From NCBI RefSeq assembly GCF_003255815.1, contig NC_037681.1, positions 82,502,985 through 82,566,984 on the forward strand: 64,000 nt of DNA, given 5' to 3'. This DNA is from Theropithecus gelada. Its lineage: Eukaryota > Chordata > Mammalia > Primates > Cercopithecidae. The notes under the pieces are model-generated. The model made no database searches and was not told the DNA's origin. It saw nothing but the letters and a program-made list of their open reading frames with translations. Positions 34,148 to 44,768 of the stretch are shown here, piece by piece. Within the stretch, counting starts at the first letter, position 1. Each line of letters opens with the position of its first letter. A program made the translations under genes and the position numbers.

Positions 34148-35010
34148 CTCCCCAGAGTGCCTCTTCATCACCATGAAAGCACCAGAAGACGTCCTCTTAT
34201 GCTAGATGGAAGAGAAGTCCCTCCCCAGCACCCACCAGAAGGCACATTTTCCTTCTTTCACTCCTCCTCCTCAGCTGCAGCACAGGTCTCTTGATACCGC
34301 CACCAGGAAGGACTGCTTTTCCTTCCATTAACACTCACCTTCCTCAAGAAGATACTCTCCTCCAAAACTGAGGAGATACTCTTCTCCACCTCAGCTTCCA
34401 AAACAAAGGGCATCACTTTCTCCACCCACAAAGCACAGGATCTTCCATTCTTCAGTTCCCAAACAAAGGATTTCCCAAGTCACCAAGAGATGTTCTCTTT
34501 CATCATCATCAAAGCACAGGAAAGGGTCTACCTGGAAGGCACAACCAAATGAAGCTCCTTGGACTTCCTCAAGTCCTATCCCGTCTGTCTCACAATCTCT
34601 TGAGCCAGAAGCTGAAGAAGAAAAAACAAAACACAAACAACCCAGAACCTCCATCCTCTGTCCAGTCTTAGTCATCCTCTACTCTACAAACTGGTCACGA
34701 GTGCGACTGCTCAAACATCAAGCCCACCACAGGCAAGGAATTCCTATGAAGAAGGAGTCAGAAAGAAAAAGAATGGGACAAGCAATATAAAAAGGATAAG
34801 AAATACGTGAAGCACAAAAAACATGAGAAGGAAAAGCCTGTGGGGGCAGCTAGCCCTAATGGCCTAATGGCTGTAACTCCTGCAGCCATTGCTATTCCCA
34901 CAACAATTCTTGTGCTGTTCAGCACAAGAACCAGTGGCAGAGCACAAGCCAAAGGAGACCGAAAATGAAGCTGAACATAACTCTGATGACATAGAAAAGC
35001 ACCTGCGTGA

Positions 35011-35308
35011 GGCCGGGCACGGTGGCTCAAGCCTGTAATCCCAGCACTTTGGGAGGCCGAGATGGGCGGATCATGAGGTCAGGAGATCGAGACCATCCTT
35101 GCTAACGTGGTGAAACCCCGTCTCTACTAAAAAAATACAAAAAACTAGCCGGACGAGGTGGCGAGCGCCTGTAGTCCCAGCTACTCAGGAGGCTGAGGCA
35201 GGAGAATGGCGTAAACCCGGGAGGCGGAGCTTGCAGTGAGCTGAGATCCAGCCACTGCACGCCAGCCTGGGCAACAGAGCAAGACTCCGTCTCAAAAAAA
35301 AAAAAAAA
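35011..35308 (+). mobile_element. AluY, Old World monkey type, in SRRM1P
   Basis: Target duplication agaaaagcacctg-gtga. Confidence 0.95.
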
Positions 35309-35490
35309 GAAAAGCACCTGTGTGAAAAGGTCCTGAGATCAAACAGGGAAGGCTCAAATGCTCCCACAGTCTTAGATGGAAATATTTGTTATCGTGTAAG
35401 TTTTATTTGGTTTGTGTGCAATTCACTTCAAAATTGCAAAACTGTGTTTGAGCTTTAGACTATAACATTTGTTGTAATAATTGCTATTTT

Positions 35491-35806
35491 GGCCGTCACG
35501 GTGGCTCACGCCTGTAATCCCAGCACTTTGGGGGGCTGAGACGGGCGGATCACCTGAGGTCAGGAGTTCAAGACCAGCCTGGCCAACATAATGAAACCCC
35601 GTCTCTACTAAAAATACAAACAAGTTAGCCAGGCGTGGTGGCAGGCGCCTATAACCCCAGCTACTCTGGAGGCTGAGGCAGGAGAATCACTTGAACCCGA
35701 GAGGCGGAGGTTGCAGGGAGCTGAGAACCTGCCATTGCACTCTAGCCTGGGTGACAAGAGTGGAACTCCGTCTCAAAAAAAAAAAAAAAAAGAAAAAGAA
35801 AAAGAA
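35491..35806 (+). mobile_element. AluS-like in SRRM1P 3'UTR
   Basis: Flanked by aattgctat. Confidence 0.93.
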
Positions 35807-35837
35807 AAATTGCTATGTTGAAGTTCACCACGTTTAA

Positions 35838-35870
35838 AAATAAATAAATAAATTAATTAATTAATTAAAA
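35838..35870 (+). repeat. (AAAT)n/(TTAA)n tail
   Basis: Tetranucleotide run at the SRRM1P end, perhaps its decayed poly(A). Confidence 0.7.
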
Positions 35871-36225
35871 GATGCAGGGGTTTACATTGGGGAAAAAGAA
35901 AGGCTTTAACTACTGATACATACTCCAAGGTGGATGAACCTTAAAATATAATGCAAAGTAAAAGGTGCCAGACACAAAAGGCCACATATTATATGATTCC
36001 ATTTATATGAAACATTCAGGATAGGAAAATTCATAAAGACAGAAAGTATTTAGTGGTTGCCAGGGGCTGGAGAGAAAGGAAATGAGGTGTGATTGTTAAA
36101 GGGAAGGGAGTGTCTGTGTGGGAGGATGAAAATGTTCTGGAATTAGATAGTGGTGATGGTAGTTGTACAACTCTGAACATACTAAAAACCACTAAATTGC
36201 ATACAAAAACAACAACAAACAAACA
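35870..36225 (+). mobile_element. Ancient L1 3' end, piece 4 (terminal)
   Basis: Runs from 'actgatacatactccaag' through 'ggttgccaggggctgg' to 'actaaaaaccactaaattgc' and an A-rich tail, the normal end of old L1 elements. Continues piece 3 across the SRRM1 retrocopy. Confidence 0.7.
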
Positions 36226-36248
36226 AAAGCTTTAAAAAGTGTTTTGTT

Positions 36249-36540
36249 GTCTGGGTGCGGCAGCCCACACCTGTAATCCCAGAACTTTGGGAGGCTAAGG
36301 CAGGCAGATCACTCGAGGTCAGGAGTTTGAGACCAGCCTGGCTAACATGGTGAAACCATTTTAGTCTCTACCAAAAATACAAAAAAAATTAGCCGGGCAT
36401 GCTGGCGTGCGACTGTAATCTCAGTTACTGGGAGGCTGAAGCGGGAGAATTGCTTGAACCCAGGAGGCAGAGGTTGCAGTGAGCTGAAATTGTGCCACTG
36501 CACTCCAGCCTGGGTGAAAGAGTGAAACTCCATCTAAAGA
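36249..36540 (+). mobile_element. Alu
   Basis: Flanks aaagtgttttgt. Confidence 0.94.
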
Positions 36541-36666
36541 AAAGTGTTTTGTCTTTTGACAGTTTAACTAGGAGGTGTCTAAATATGGATCTCTTTAAGT
36601 TTGTTGAGCTTCTTGGATGAGCAGATTCATATTTTTCATCGAATTCAGGGAGTTTATAATACTTAT

Positions 36667-36980
36667 GGCCCAGCGTGGTGGCTCACGCCTGTAATCCCAG
36701 CACTTTGGGAGGCCGAGGCAGGTGGATCACCTGAGGTCAGGAGTTCAAGACCAGCCTGGCCAACATGAAGAGACCCTGTCTCTACTAAAAATACAAAAAT
36801 TATCTGGGTATAGTGGCAAGCGCTTATAATCCCAGCTACTCAGGAGGCTGAGGCAGGATAATTGCTTCAACCCAGGAGGTGGAGGTTGCGGTGAGCCGAG
36901 ATTGTGCCATTGCACTCCAGCCCGGGCAACAAGAGCCAAACTCTGTCAAAAAAACCAACCAACCAAACAAACAAAAAACT
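36667..36980 (+). mobile_element. Alu
   Basis: Tail of AACC/AAAC repeats. Confidence 0.93.
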
Positions 36981-37525
36981 AATTCTGCCACTTTTTCTCT
37001 CTTATTTCTTCTGGGACTCCCATTATGAGTATGTTGGAACACTTGATGGGGAGTCCCACAGATCTCTGAGGATTTGATCATTTTTCTTCATTCTTTTTTC
37101 TTCCTGTTCCTTCAGACCTGGTCATCTCTGTTGACCTACCTCCAAGTGTGCTGATTCTCTTCTGCAAGTTCAAATCTGCTGAGTGCCTTCAGTGGATTTT
37201 TCATGTCAGTTATTGTACTTTTCAACTTCAGAAGTTTTGTTTTTTAAATTATAATTTCTATCTCTTTATTGATATTCTCTTTTTGCAAGACATCATTCTC
37301 ATAAATAATTTGGTTAGGTTTTTAACCCTAGTTTCCTTTAGTTCTTTGAACATATTTATAGTAGCAGATTTAAAATCTCTATTATATGCACAGCATCTGG
37401 GCTTCCTCAGGGACAGTTTATATTGACTGTTCTTTCCCTCCACATATGAGCCATACTTTCTTGTTTCTTTGTGTGGCTCATAATTTTTGCTAAAAACTAG
37501 ACATCTTGAACATGCCAGCCCCAAA
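36981..37525. mobile_element. Old LINE-like fragment, probably L1M
   Basis: Contains 'tcagttattgtacttttcaa', 'aatttctatctctttattga' and 'cctcagggacagtttatatt', a sequence often seen in old L1 elements. Heavily mutated; orientation not resolved. Confidence 0.5.
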
Positions 37526-38011
37526 TGTTCCCAGTTAAATGCAGCCACATAAGTGATCTCAGAATAACTGCCCATCTGGGTCTAGGTGCCCCACAAAATC
37601 ATATGAAATAATGTTGTTTAAAGCCACTAAGTTTGAGGGAGGAGTTGGTTATACATGAATTGAATAGTCACTGATTCACCATTCTACTAGACATTGAGTT
37701 ATTTACAGTTTTTCGCTATTACAAAAAAAAATTTTTAAGCTACCCCTTGCATACTGATGGGACAACTATATGTTGTCATCCATGCTCTGGGAGATCCTTA
37801 TGGGATCAGGCTGAGGCCAGATTCCAGGGGAAACCTTAAGATTGCTTCACTTCTTCCCCTATCTTGTGCTGCTTCTCTCCCTTCTAAAACTCCCTTTTAG
37901 ATTTATCTTGATGCTACTTCCTTAACACATTACACAAAGGAGAAAAAGTTACATGGAAAATTTGAGAAAGTAATGGCTACTTTGAAAATAGAGATCTTGG
38001 TTACACTGGGA
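37526..38011. other. Intergenic, possible old repeat end
   Basis: 'gttgtttaaagccactaagt' resembles the end of a common old mammalian repeat; the rest is unremarkable. Confidence 0.4.
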
Positions 38012-38153
38012 TTATGGGTGCATTAGCTCATGCATGTAATCCCAACACTTTGGGAGGACAAAGCAGGAAGGAGCATAGCTTGAGCCCATGGGTTCTAGAC
38101 CAGCCTGGGCAACATAGTGAGACACCAGCTCAAAAAAAAAAAAAAAAAAAAAA
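38012..38153 (+). mobile_element. Alu monomer (FLAM-like)
   Basis: Left arm plus long poly(A). Confidence 0.82.
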
Positions 38154-38219
38154 GTGGTCATGGGCCCAACCCCATGCAATTCACTTGTCTTACCGTGTTC
38201 CCCACTACTCTGATACAGC

Positions 38220-38523
38220 TTTTTTTTTTTCGTTTGTTTTTTTGTTTGTTTGTTTTTTTGAGATGGAGTCTCGCTCTGTTGCCAGGCTGGAGTGCAGTGG
38301 CACGATCTCGGCTCACTGCAACCTCCGCCTCCCAGGTTCAAGCAATTCTCCTGCCTCAGCCTCCTGAGCAGCTGGGACTAGAGGCACGCGCCACCACGCC
38401 CGGCTAATTTTTGTATTTTTAGTAAAGACGGGGTTTCACCATCTTGGCCAGGGTGGTGTCTATCTCTTGACGTTGTGATCCACCTGCCTCAGCCTCCCAA
38501 AGTGCTGGGATTACAGGTGTGAG
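38220..38523 (-). mobile_element. Alu, 5' truncated
   Basis: Lacks the last 20 bases of the normal 5' end; gatacagct on both sides. Confidence 0.93.
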
Positions 38524-38599
38524 ATACAGCTGGTTTTAAAGAACAGCGGAATGGCTTTTTAAAGACTCAATTACAGTGCCAGCTAGGTGGCAACACTTT

Positions 38600-39590
38600 G
38601 CAGGGCTGGGACATTCTCCAGAGGCTGTATACTCTGAATTAGTACCCAATATACAGTTGTTCTCCCATAGCCAGAATTCATGGGTCTAGGAATCAAGAGG
38701 TGGAAATGGAAGTGGTACCATTTACTACTACACCCAGTGACCCACTAATACAATTTTTGCTTCCTGTTCTTGTGACTTTGTGCTCTTCTGGTCTAGAGGT
38801 CTTAGTTCCAGACGGAGGGATGCTTCCACCACGAGACATAACAAAGATTCCACTGAAATGGAAAGTTAAGTTGGCCACTTGGCCTTGTTTGGCTCCTTAT
38901 GCACCTTTGAATGAACATGTGGGGGGAGTTACAGTGCTGGCTGGGGTGACTGATACTGACTACCAAGGGGAAACTGAATTACTTCTCCACAATAGAGGAA
39001 AGGAAGAGCATGTCTGGAATACAGAAGATCCCTTAGGCTGTCTCTTAGTATTACCATGCTCTGTGATTACGGCCAATGGAAAATAATAACCGCCCAATTA
39101 AGGTGGAACTACTAATGGCCCAGACCCTTCAGAATGATTTGGATCACCCCACTGAGGAAAGGACCACTAACAGTCAAGGTGCTTGCTGAAGACAAAGGGA
39201 AAACAGAGCATGTAATAGAAGGTAGTTATCAATAACAGCTAAAACCAAAATTACATTACAGAAATGAGTGCTATAATTGTCATGAGTAGTTCCTCATTTG
39301 TCATGAGTATGGATGTGGATATATATACATATACTTTCCTCTCATTATTTCCTTATCCCATAATAACGTAAGGTGTATTTTTTGTATTACAGTATTTGGG
39401 TTATGGGGTATCAAGAAGAGTAAGACTTCACTCGGTGACTTTAACTCTTCTTCTGAGGAAGGGGTGTGTTTTTGGTCCTACACAGGATAGTTGTATCATG
39501 TCAGCTGGATTTATGACCACATTATTACCTTATTTGAAGGTTTAAGTATGGTTTAAGAAGATGTATATGATGGCCAAGTTGACAGTGGGT
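38600..39590 (+). mobile_element. ERV-L internal remnant with dUTPase-like region
   Basis: Old endogenous retrovirus of the ERV-L class. An open frame from 38700 to 39086 covers a dUTPase-like domain: a PPRDIT stretch, a VTVLAGV-D-DYQGE motif resembling dUTPase motif 3, and LLVLPC. The glycine-rich last dUTPase motif is not seen and downstream sequence is broken by stops. ERV-L elements are known to carry dUTPase after integrase. No complete gag, pol or env is present; the sequence runs directly into LTR-like sequence. Confidence 0.72.
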
Positions 39591-40400
39591 GGATTTATGA
39601 TGCCTAATGTGTTAACCTGGCCAAGGGATGGTATTTGGTTAAAACATTTCTGGGAGTGTCTGTGAAGATGTTTCTGAAGATTAACATTTGAATTGGTGAA
39701 CTGAATAAAGCAGACAGCCCTCCCCAATGTTGGTGAGCATCATCCAATCTGTTGAGAGGCTAAGAAAAAGGTGGCTGACCGTGGGCTCAGGCTGGGCATG
39801 GTGGCTCACGCCTGTAATCCCAGTATTTTGGGAGGCTGAGGCAGGTGGACCAACTGCGTTCAGGAGTTCAAGACCAGCCTGGGCAACATGGTGACATCCC
39901 GTCTCTACTAAAAAAAAAAAACAAAACAACAAAAATGAGCTGGATGTGGTGGCTGTAATCTTAGCTACTCGGGAGGCCAAGGCATGAGAATTGCTTGAAC
40001 CCAGGAGGCAGAAGTTGCAGTGAGCCGAGATTGTGCCATCGCAATTCAGCCTGAGCAACAGAGCAAAACTGTCTCAAAAAAAAAAAAAAAAAAAGAAAAA
40101 GAAAAAGGTGAAGGAAAGCTGAACTTGTTCTCTTGCTGAGTTGGGACACAAATCTACCTTCTGAGCTCCTAGTTCTTAGGCCTTCAGATCTGGACTAGAA
40201 ATCTACACCGTCGTCTTTCTGGCTTTCAGGTCTTTGAACTACACCACCAACTTTCCTAGGTCTCCAGTTGGCAGATGGCAGATTGTGGGATTTCTTGGCC
40301 TCCATAATCATGTGATCTAATACTGCATTATAAATCTTTCTAGAGACATATTTTTCTTTATCCTATTGGTTGTTTCTCTGGAGAACCCTAAGGCAGATGT
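39590..40400 (+). mobile_element. ERV-L type LTR (MLT2-like), interrupted by an Alu
   Basis: LTR-like sequence begins with 'gttaacctggccaaggg' and ends near 'tctctggagaacccta', both typical of ERV-L LTRs. It follows the dUTPase remnant in the same orientation, so it is the 3' LTR. An Alu at 39790-40106 splits it. The 5' LTR is not in the window. Confidence 0.65.
39790..40106 (+). mobile_element. Alu inside ERV-L LTR
   Basis: Splits the LTR. Confidence 0.93.
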
Positions 40401-40672
40401 GCTGCAACATATACTGTATCCCCTATGAAATATTCTTGCTAAAAGTTTAATCTGAATCTAAGCCTCTTTAGAGCTAATTGTTTATTTTACAGGAAACAGA
40501 GAAACAAGAAAGCGGGAATCCAGATGACAGATACACAATAGCTAGTTAGGACTCATCAAAAAAACTAATGCCATTAGACAAAAAAGTGGGTGAATGTAGA
40601 TTAGAAACTCGTAAGACATAACTAAATACTATGTGTAAACCCCAAATAAATCTTGGTTTAAAACACAAGGTG

Positions 40673-40946
40673 GGCTGGGCACAGTGGCTCACGCCTATAA
40701 TCCCAGCACTTTGGAAGGCTGAGGCAGGTAGATCACAAGGTCAGGAGTTCGAGACCAGCCTGACCAACATGGTGAAACCCCGTTTCTACTAAAAATACAA
40801 AAATTAGCTAGGCGTGGTGGCACGTGCCTGTAATCCCAGCTACTCAGGAGCCTGAGGCAGAATCACTTGAACCCGGGTGGTGAAGGTTGCAATGAGCCGA
40901 GATTGTGCCACTGCACTTCAGCCTGGGTGACAGAGCGAGAAGTCTC

Positions 40947-40977
<31 letters not shown>

Positions 40978-40985
40978 CAAAAAAA
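40673..40985 (+). mobile_element. Alu
   Basis: Flanks cacaaggt. Confidence 0.93.
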
Positions 40986-41010
40986 CCCCACAAGGTAGAA
41001 AAGACACTCT

Positions 41011-41320
41011 GAGGCAGGCGTGGTGGCTCATGCCTGTAATCACAGCACTTTGGGAGGCTGAAGCAGGTGGATCACCTGAGGTCAGGAGTCCGAGACCAGC
41101 CTGGCCAACGTGGTGATACCCCGTCTCTACCAAAAAATACAAAAACTAGCCAGGTGTGGTGGCAGGCACCTGTAATCTCAGCTACTCAGCAGGCTGAGAC
41201 AGGAGAATCGCTTAAACCCAGGAGGCAGAGGTTGCAGTGAGCCGAGATCACGCCATTGCACTCCAGCCTGGGCGACAAGAGCTAAACTCCGTCTCAAAAA
41301 AAAAAAAAAAAAAAGGAAAA
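41011..41320 (+). mobile_element. Alu next to the hAT MITE
   Basis: Target duplication aaaagacactct; the right copy overlaps the MITE target site. Confidence 0.93.
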
Positions 41321-41337
41321 AAAAAGACACTCTAGAG

Positions 41338-41559
41338 CAAGCTTGTCCAACCCGCGGCCCACAAGCCGCAGGCAGCCCAGGACAGCTTTGAATGCGACCC
41401 AACACAAATTCATAAATTTTCTTAAAGCATTATATATATATATGTACTTATTTATTTTAGCTCATTGGCTATTCTTAGTATTAGTGTATTTTATGGTTTG
41501 GCCCAAGAGAATTCATCATCCAACACGGCCCAGGGAAGCCAAAAGATTGGACACCCTTG
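41338..41559. mobile_element. hAT-type MITE with perfect 8-base target duplication
   Basis: 222 bases with inverted ends CAAGCTTGTCCAAC and (reverse) CAAGGGTGTCCAAT, flanked by identical ctctagag at 41330-41337 and 41560-41567. Non-coding, Charlie-like. An Alu later landed just to its left. Confidence 0.88.
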
Positions 41560-41846
41560 CTCTAGAGACTGTCAGAAAAATCTGAACACGGATTGGGTGT
41601 TGGACATCACAGAATTGTTTTCTTAAAATTGTTTTGCTTTTTTTTTTTCCCTTGAGATGGATGTATTAATACAGTACTTCATAACCCTTTAACATGGGTA
41701 AAACTTACTTTTATTAGGTTCCCTTTGTGCTAGTTTTTGGGCGTTGCCTCAAACTGCAATGACTTCTATTTGTTACGTAACTATATAACAAGTCAATTAC
41801 TAGCTAAATCTAAGTGGAGGGTAATACAATGTTCATTCTACTCTTC

Positions 41847-42116
41847 AAACCTCCCGAGTAGCTGGGATTACAGGTGCCTGCCACCACACCCAGCTATTTT
41901 TTTTTTTTTTTGTACCTTTAGTAGAAAGGTACAAAGGTACGACACTCCTTGTGAAATACCCAAGGAGATGGTAGCTGAAATACCAGATTGTGTACCTTTA
42001 GTAGAGACGGGGTTTCACCATGTTGGCCACACTGGTCTCAAACTCCTGACCTCGTGATCCACTGCCTCGGCCTCCCAAAGTGCTGGAATTACAGGCGTGA
42101 GTGACCGCACCCGACT
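41847..42116 (-). mobile_element. Alu with foldback and 54-base foreign insert
   Basis: The region between arms holds GTACCTTT...AAAGGTAC and a 54-base copy of 43288-43341 at 41941-41994. The poly(T) side is truncated. Confidence 0.9.
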
Positions 42117-42202
42117 GGAAGAATCCTCTTTTAAGAATGTTGTTATATAAACTATTTGTATTATTTAGGCATAACCTAAGAACAAAAAGCTTTGTGCTGT
42201 TA

Positions 42203-42496
42203 GGCTGGGCATTGTGGCTCACGCCTATAATCCTAGCACTTGGGGAAGCCAAGGCAAGGATAGCTTGAGCCTAGGAATTCAACACCAGCCTGGGTAATAC
42301 AGCCAGACCTCATCTCTACAAAAAAAATACAAAAACTAGCCAGGCATGGTAGTGTGTGCCTGTAGTACCAGCCACTAGGGAGGCTGAGGTGGAAGGAATG
42401 CTTGAGCCTTGGAAAGTTGAGGCCATAGTGAGCCGTAGTCGTGCCACTGCACTCCAGCCTGGGCAAAAGAGCAAGACCCCGTCTCAAAACACATAA
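42203..42496 (+). mobile_element. AluJ-like
   Basis: Diverged. Confidence 0.9.
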
Positions 42497-42504
42497 AAGC
42501 ACTT

Positions 42505-42800
42505 GGCTAGGCATGGTGGCTCATGCCTGTAATCCCAGCACTTTGGGAAGACAAGATGCGCGGATCACGAGGTCAGTTCAAGACCAGCCTAGCCAACATG
42601 GGGAAACCCCATCTCTACTAGAAATACAAAAACTAGCCAGGTGTGGTGCCGTGCACCTATAATCCCAGCTACTCAGGAGACTGGGGCAGGAAAATTCCTT
42701 TAAACCTGGGAGGCGGAGGTTGTGGTAAGCCAAGATGGCGCCACTGCACTCCAGCCTGGGTGCCAGAGTGAGACTCCATCTCAAAAAAACAACAAAAAAC
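42505..42800 (+). mobile_element. Alu
   Basis: Follows the previous Alu after 8 bases. Confidence 0.92.
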
Positions 42801-42804
42801 TTTT

Positions 42805-42971
42805 CTGCTATCTGGATGCAGTGGCACAGGCCTGTATTGCTAGTTACTTGGGAGGCTGTGGCAGGATAACTTGAGCCCAGGAGTTTGAGGTTATAGTGAG
42901 CTATGATCTTTGCCCATGAATAGCCACCACACTCCTGCCAAGGCAACATGGCAAGGCACTGCCACTGAAAA
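42805..42971 (+). mobile_element. Fossil 7SL/Alu monomer (FAM-like)
   Basis: Keeps the 7SL-like 'cccatgaatagccaccacac' and 'gctagttacttgggaggctg', which dimeric Alus lost. Confidence 0.65.
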
Positions 42972-43407
42972 ACATCTTATGCTGAGTGAGTGACAAATGT
43001 TTAAATATGGATTAGGTAAGTATTTTGACTTACGATTTTAAGGTATACCTGATTCAACTGTTTTATGGCAGCTAGAATTAACATTTTTCACACGTTCTTA
43101 ATTATCAAAAGGAAGAATAAATTGAAATACTGAATTCCAGATAATACAGAAATCTTTATCTAAAAATATTAGACACTTACCAAGTTAGTTAACTATTCCA
43201 GTTCTGTGATGAATACAAAAGGAGCTTCAGACTGTTTGGTCGAAATTCTTTCTCCACAATGCTAGAAAGGGGCCCAGTTGCTTTCATGACACTCCTTGTG
43301 AAATACCCAAGGAGATGGTAGCTGAAATACCAGATTGTGTAGGCCAAACTTGTGATCCACCTTAAAAGGTCTAGCCTTTACTCAAAGGCATGAAAGCTTT
43401 TACAAAA
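42972..43407. other. Intergenic unique sequence, source of the 54-base insert
   Basis: 43288-43341 is the segment copied into the Alu at 41847-42116. Confidence 0.75.
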
Positions 43408-44005
43408 GGAGTGCTTGACTAAGTGCCTTTAATCCCAGGGCTTTAGAAGACCAAGGCAGGACTGTCTTGAGGCCAGGAGTTCAAAACCTGCCTGGGCAAC
43501 ATAGTGAGATCCTGCTTCTGGAAAAAAACAAAACGGGGGGATGGTGGCACACACTTGTAGCTGTAGCTATTTAAAAGAATAAAGCGGCCGGGCGCGGTGG
43601 CTCAAGCCTGTAATCCCAGCACTTTGGGAGGCCGAGACGGGCGGATCACGAGGTCAGGAGATCGAGACCATCCTGGCGAACACGGTGAAACCCCGTCTCT
43701 ACTAAAAAATACAAAAAAACTAGCCGGGCGAGGTGGCGGGCGCCTGTAGTCCCAGCTACTCCGGAGGCTGAGGCAGGAGAATGGCGGGAACCCGGGAGGC
43801 GGAGCTTGCAGTGAGCTGAGATCCGGCCACAGCACTCCAGCCTGGGTGACAGAGCGAGACTCCGTCTCAAAAAAAAAAAAAAAAAAAAAAGAATAAAGCA
43901 GGATTCTTTATTCTTAGCTCAAGTCCAGGAGTTCAAGGCTGCAGTAACCTATGATCATACCACTGCACTCCAGCCTGGGTGACAAGCTTTTCTCTAAAAA
44001 AATAA
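43408..44005 (+). mobile_element. Old Alu-like element split by a young AluY
   Basis: Left part to 43585, right part from 43891; the AluY at 43586-43890 carries 'aaaagaataaagc' duplications. Confidence 0.8.
43586..43890 (+). mobile_element. AluY, Old World monkey type, nested
   Basis: Nearly unmutated; inserted into the older Alu. Confidence 0.96.
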
Positions 44006-44567
44006 TCACTAGACTTCAATGTGTGCAAAACAGACACATGGGAAAGTGGCTAAAGGGAAGAGACTAGTTACAGATTTGACCTCTTCATGGTGAGATGACA
44101 CTGTTGCTTAGATCAGGACAGTGGCAATCAAGATGTTTAAAACCAATGAAACAAGACATTAGTTAAGAATCCCTTTTGTATAAGTAAGATTTGCTACATA
44201 TATGTATACACTTGTATTTGCAGAAGGAATCCAACACAGCAGTCATTATTACTGGGAAAAGGGATTAGGATAGGATAAAAGCAGGCTTTCATTTTTCAAT
44301 TTTCTTTCTGTAACATTATTTCTTTTTAAATTTGGCAGCCTCCCAAGCCAGAGGAGGTTCAGAGAGGTGCCACTAATATCATTCACTTTTAAGACAGCAT
44401 ATATATTTACATGTTGGTAGTTTTTAATGCCAATGAGCATTTATCAGTGTTGAGTATACTGGGCCATCTTTTTCCTCAACATGTAAACTTACTTTTTACG
44501 CTTCTTTTATTAGTTTTTCAAAAGTATCAGAAATAACAGAATGTTGGGAGAAGATAAATCAATCTGC
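44006..44567. other. Sequence downstream of CCT4
   Basis: Unique, A/T-rich, no gene recognised. Confidence 0.6.
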
Positions 44568-44768
44568 CTTTTGAAACCAAATATTTAATATTTTCATTAA
44601 ATTGTTTCAATACAACTTCAGGCAAATGCCAACTGGAAGACCAAGCCCAAAAATTCAGAGGAAATAATCTTCCAAACAAGGAACACCAAGGTGATCTTCT
44701 TCCACGCCAGCAGCAATACTGGTGACCATAATGGTGTTAGTCAGTTATCCAGATTATCGAGTGTTTAC
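44568..44768 (-). CDS. CCT4: CCT4 terminal exon 14: VNTR, stop and 3'UTR
   Basis: After 'cttatcag' come GTA AAC ACT CGA TAA, giving the CCT4 C-terminus VNTR and the stop at 44756-44754. The rest is a 3'UTR of roughly 185 bases. The left end is set about 15-20 bases past the ATTAAA signal and is inferred. Only 44754-44768 is coding. Confidence 0.93.
44584..44589 (-). promoter_or_regulatory. CCT4 polyadenylation signal ATTAAA
   Basis: ATTAAA on the minus strand about 165 bases after the CCT4 stop, in an A/T-rich 3'UTR end. This is the common variant of AATAAA. No canonical AATAAA is seen nearer the stop, so cleavage is expected near 44560-44572. Confidence 0.7.

Larger units (their letters stand above)
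32215..35850 (+). pseudogene. SRRM1P: SRRM1 (SRm160) processed pseudogene, split by three Alus
   Basis: Intronless, heavily decayed copy of SRRM1, the SR-related splicing coactivator of 160 kDa. Matches run in order: the N-terminal PWI region (EDVVIEFIFNQ near 32398, KNPDSKM near 32560, GELWPLL-like near 32630), a Glu/Lys-rich stretch, the SPAPEKKEKTP-like part near 32960, KVKEPS on both sides of an Alu, the SPPPKRR/PKQRS repeats (34340-34480), SSKHRKGS near 34510, a lysine-rich KKHKK region near 34780, and the C-terminal DDxExHLREKxLRS near 35000-35340. The A/T-rich tail near 35840 may be the old poly(A). Many stops and frameshifts are present. Alus at 33017, 35011 and 35491 interrupt it. 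About 120 bases at 32441-32560 have no counterpart in the main SRRM1 mRNA as I recall it. Confidence 0.88.
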
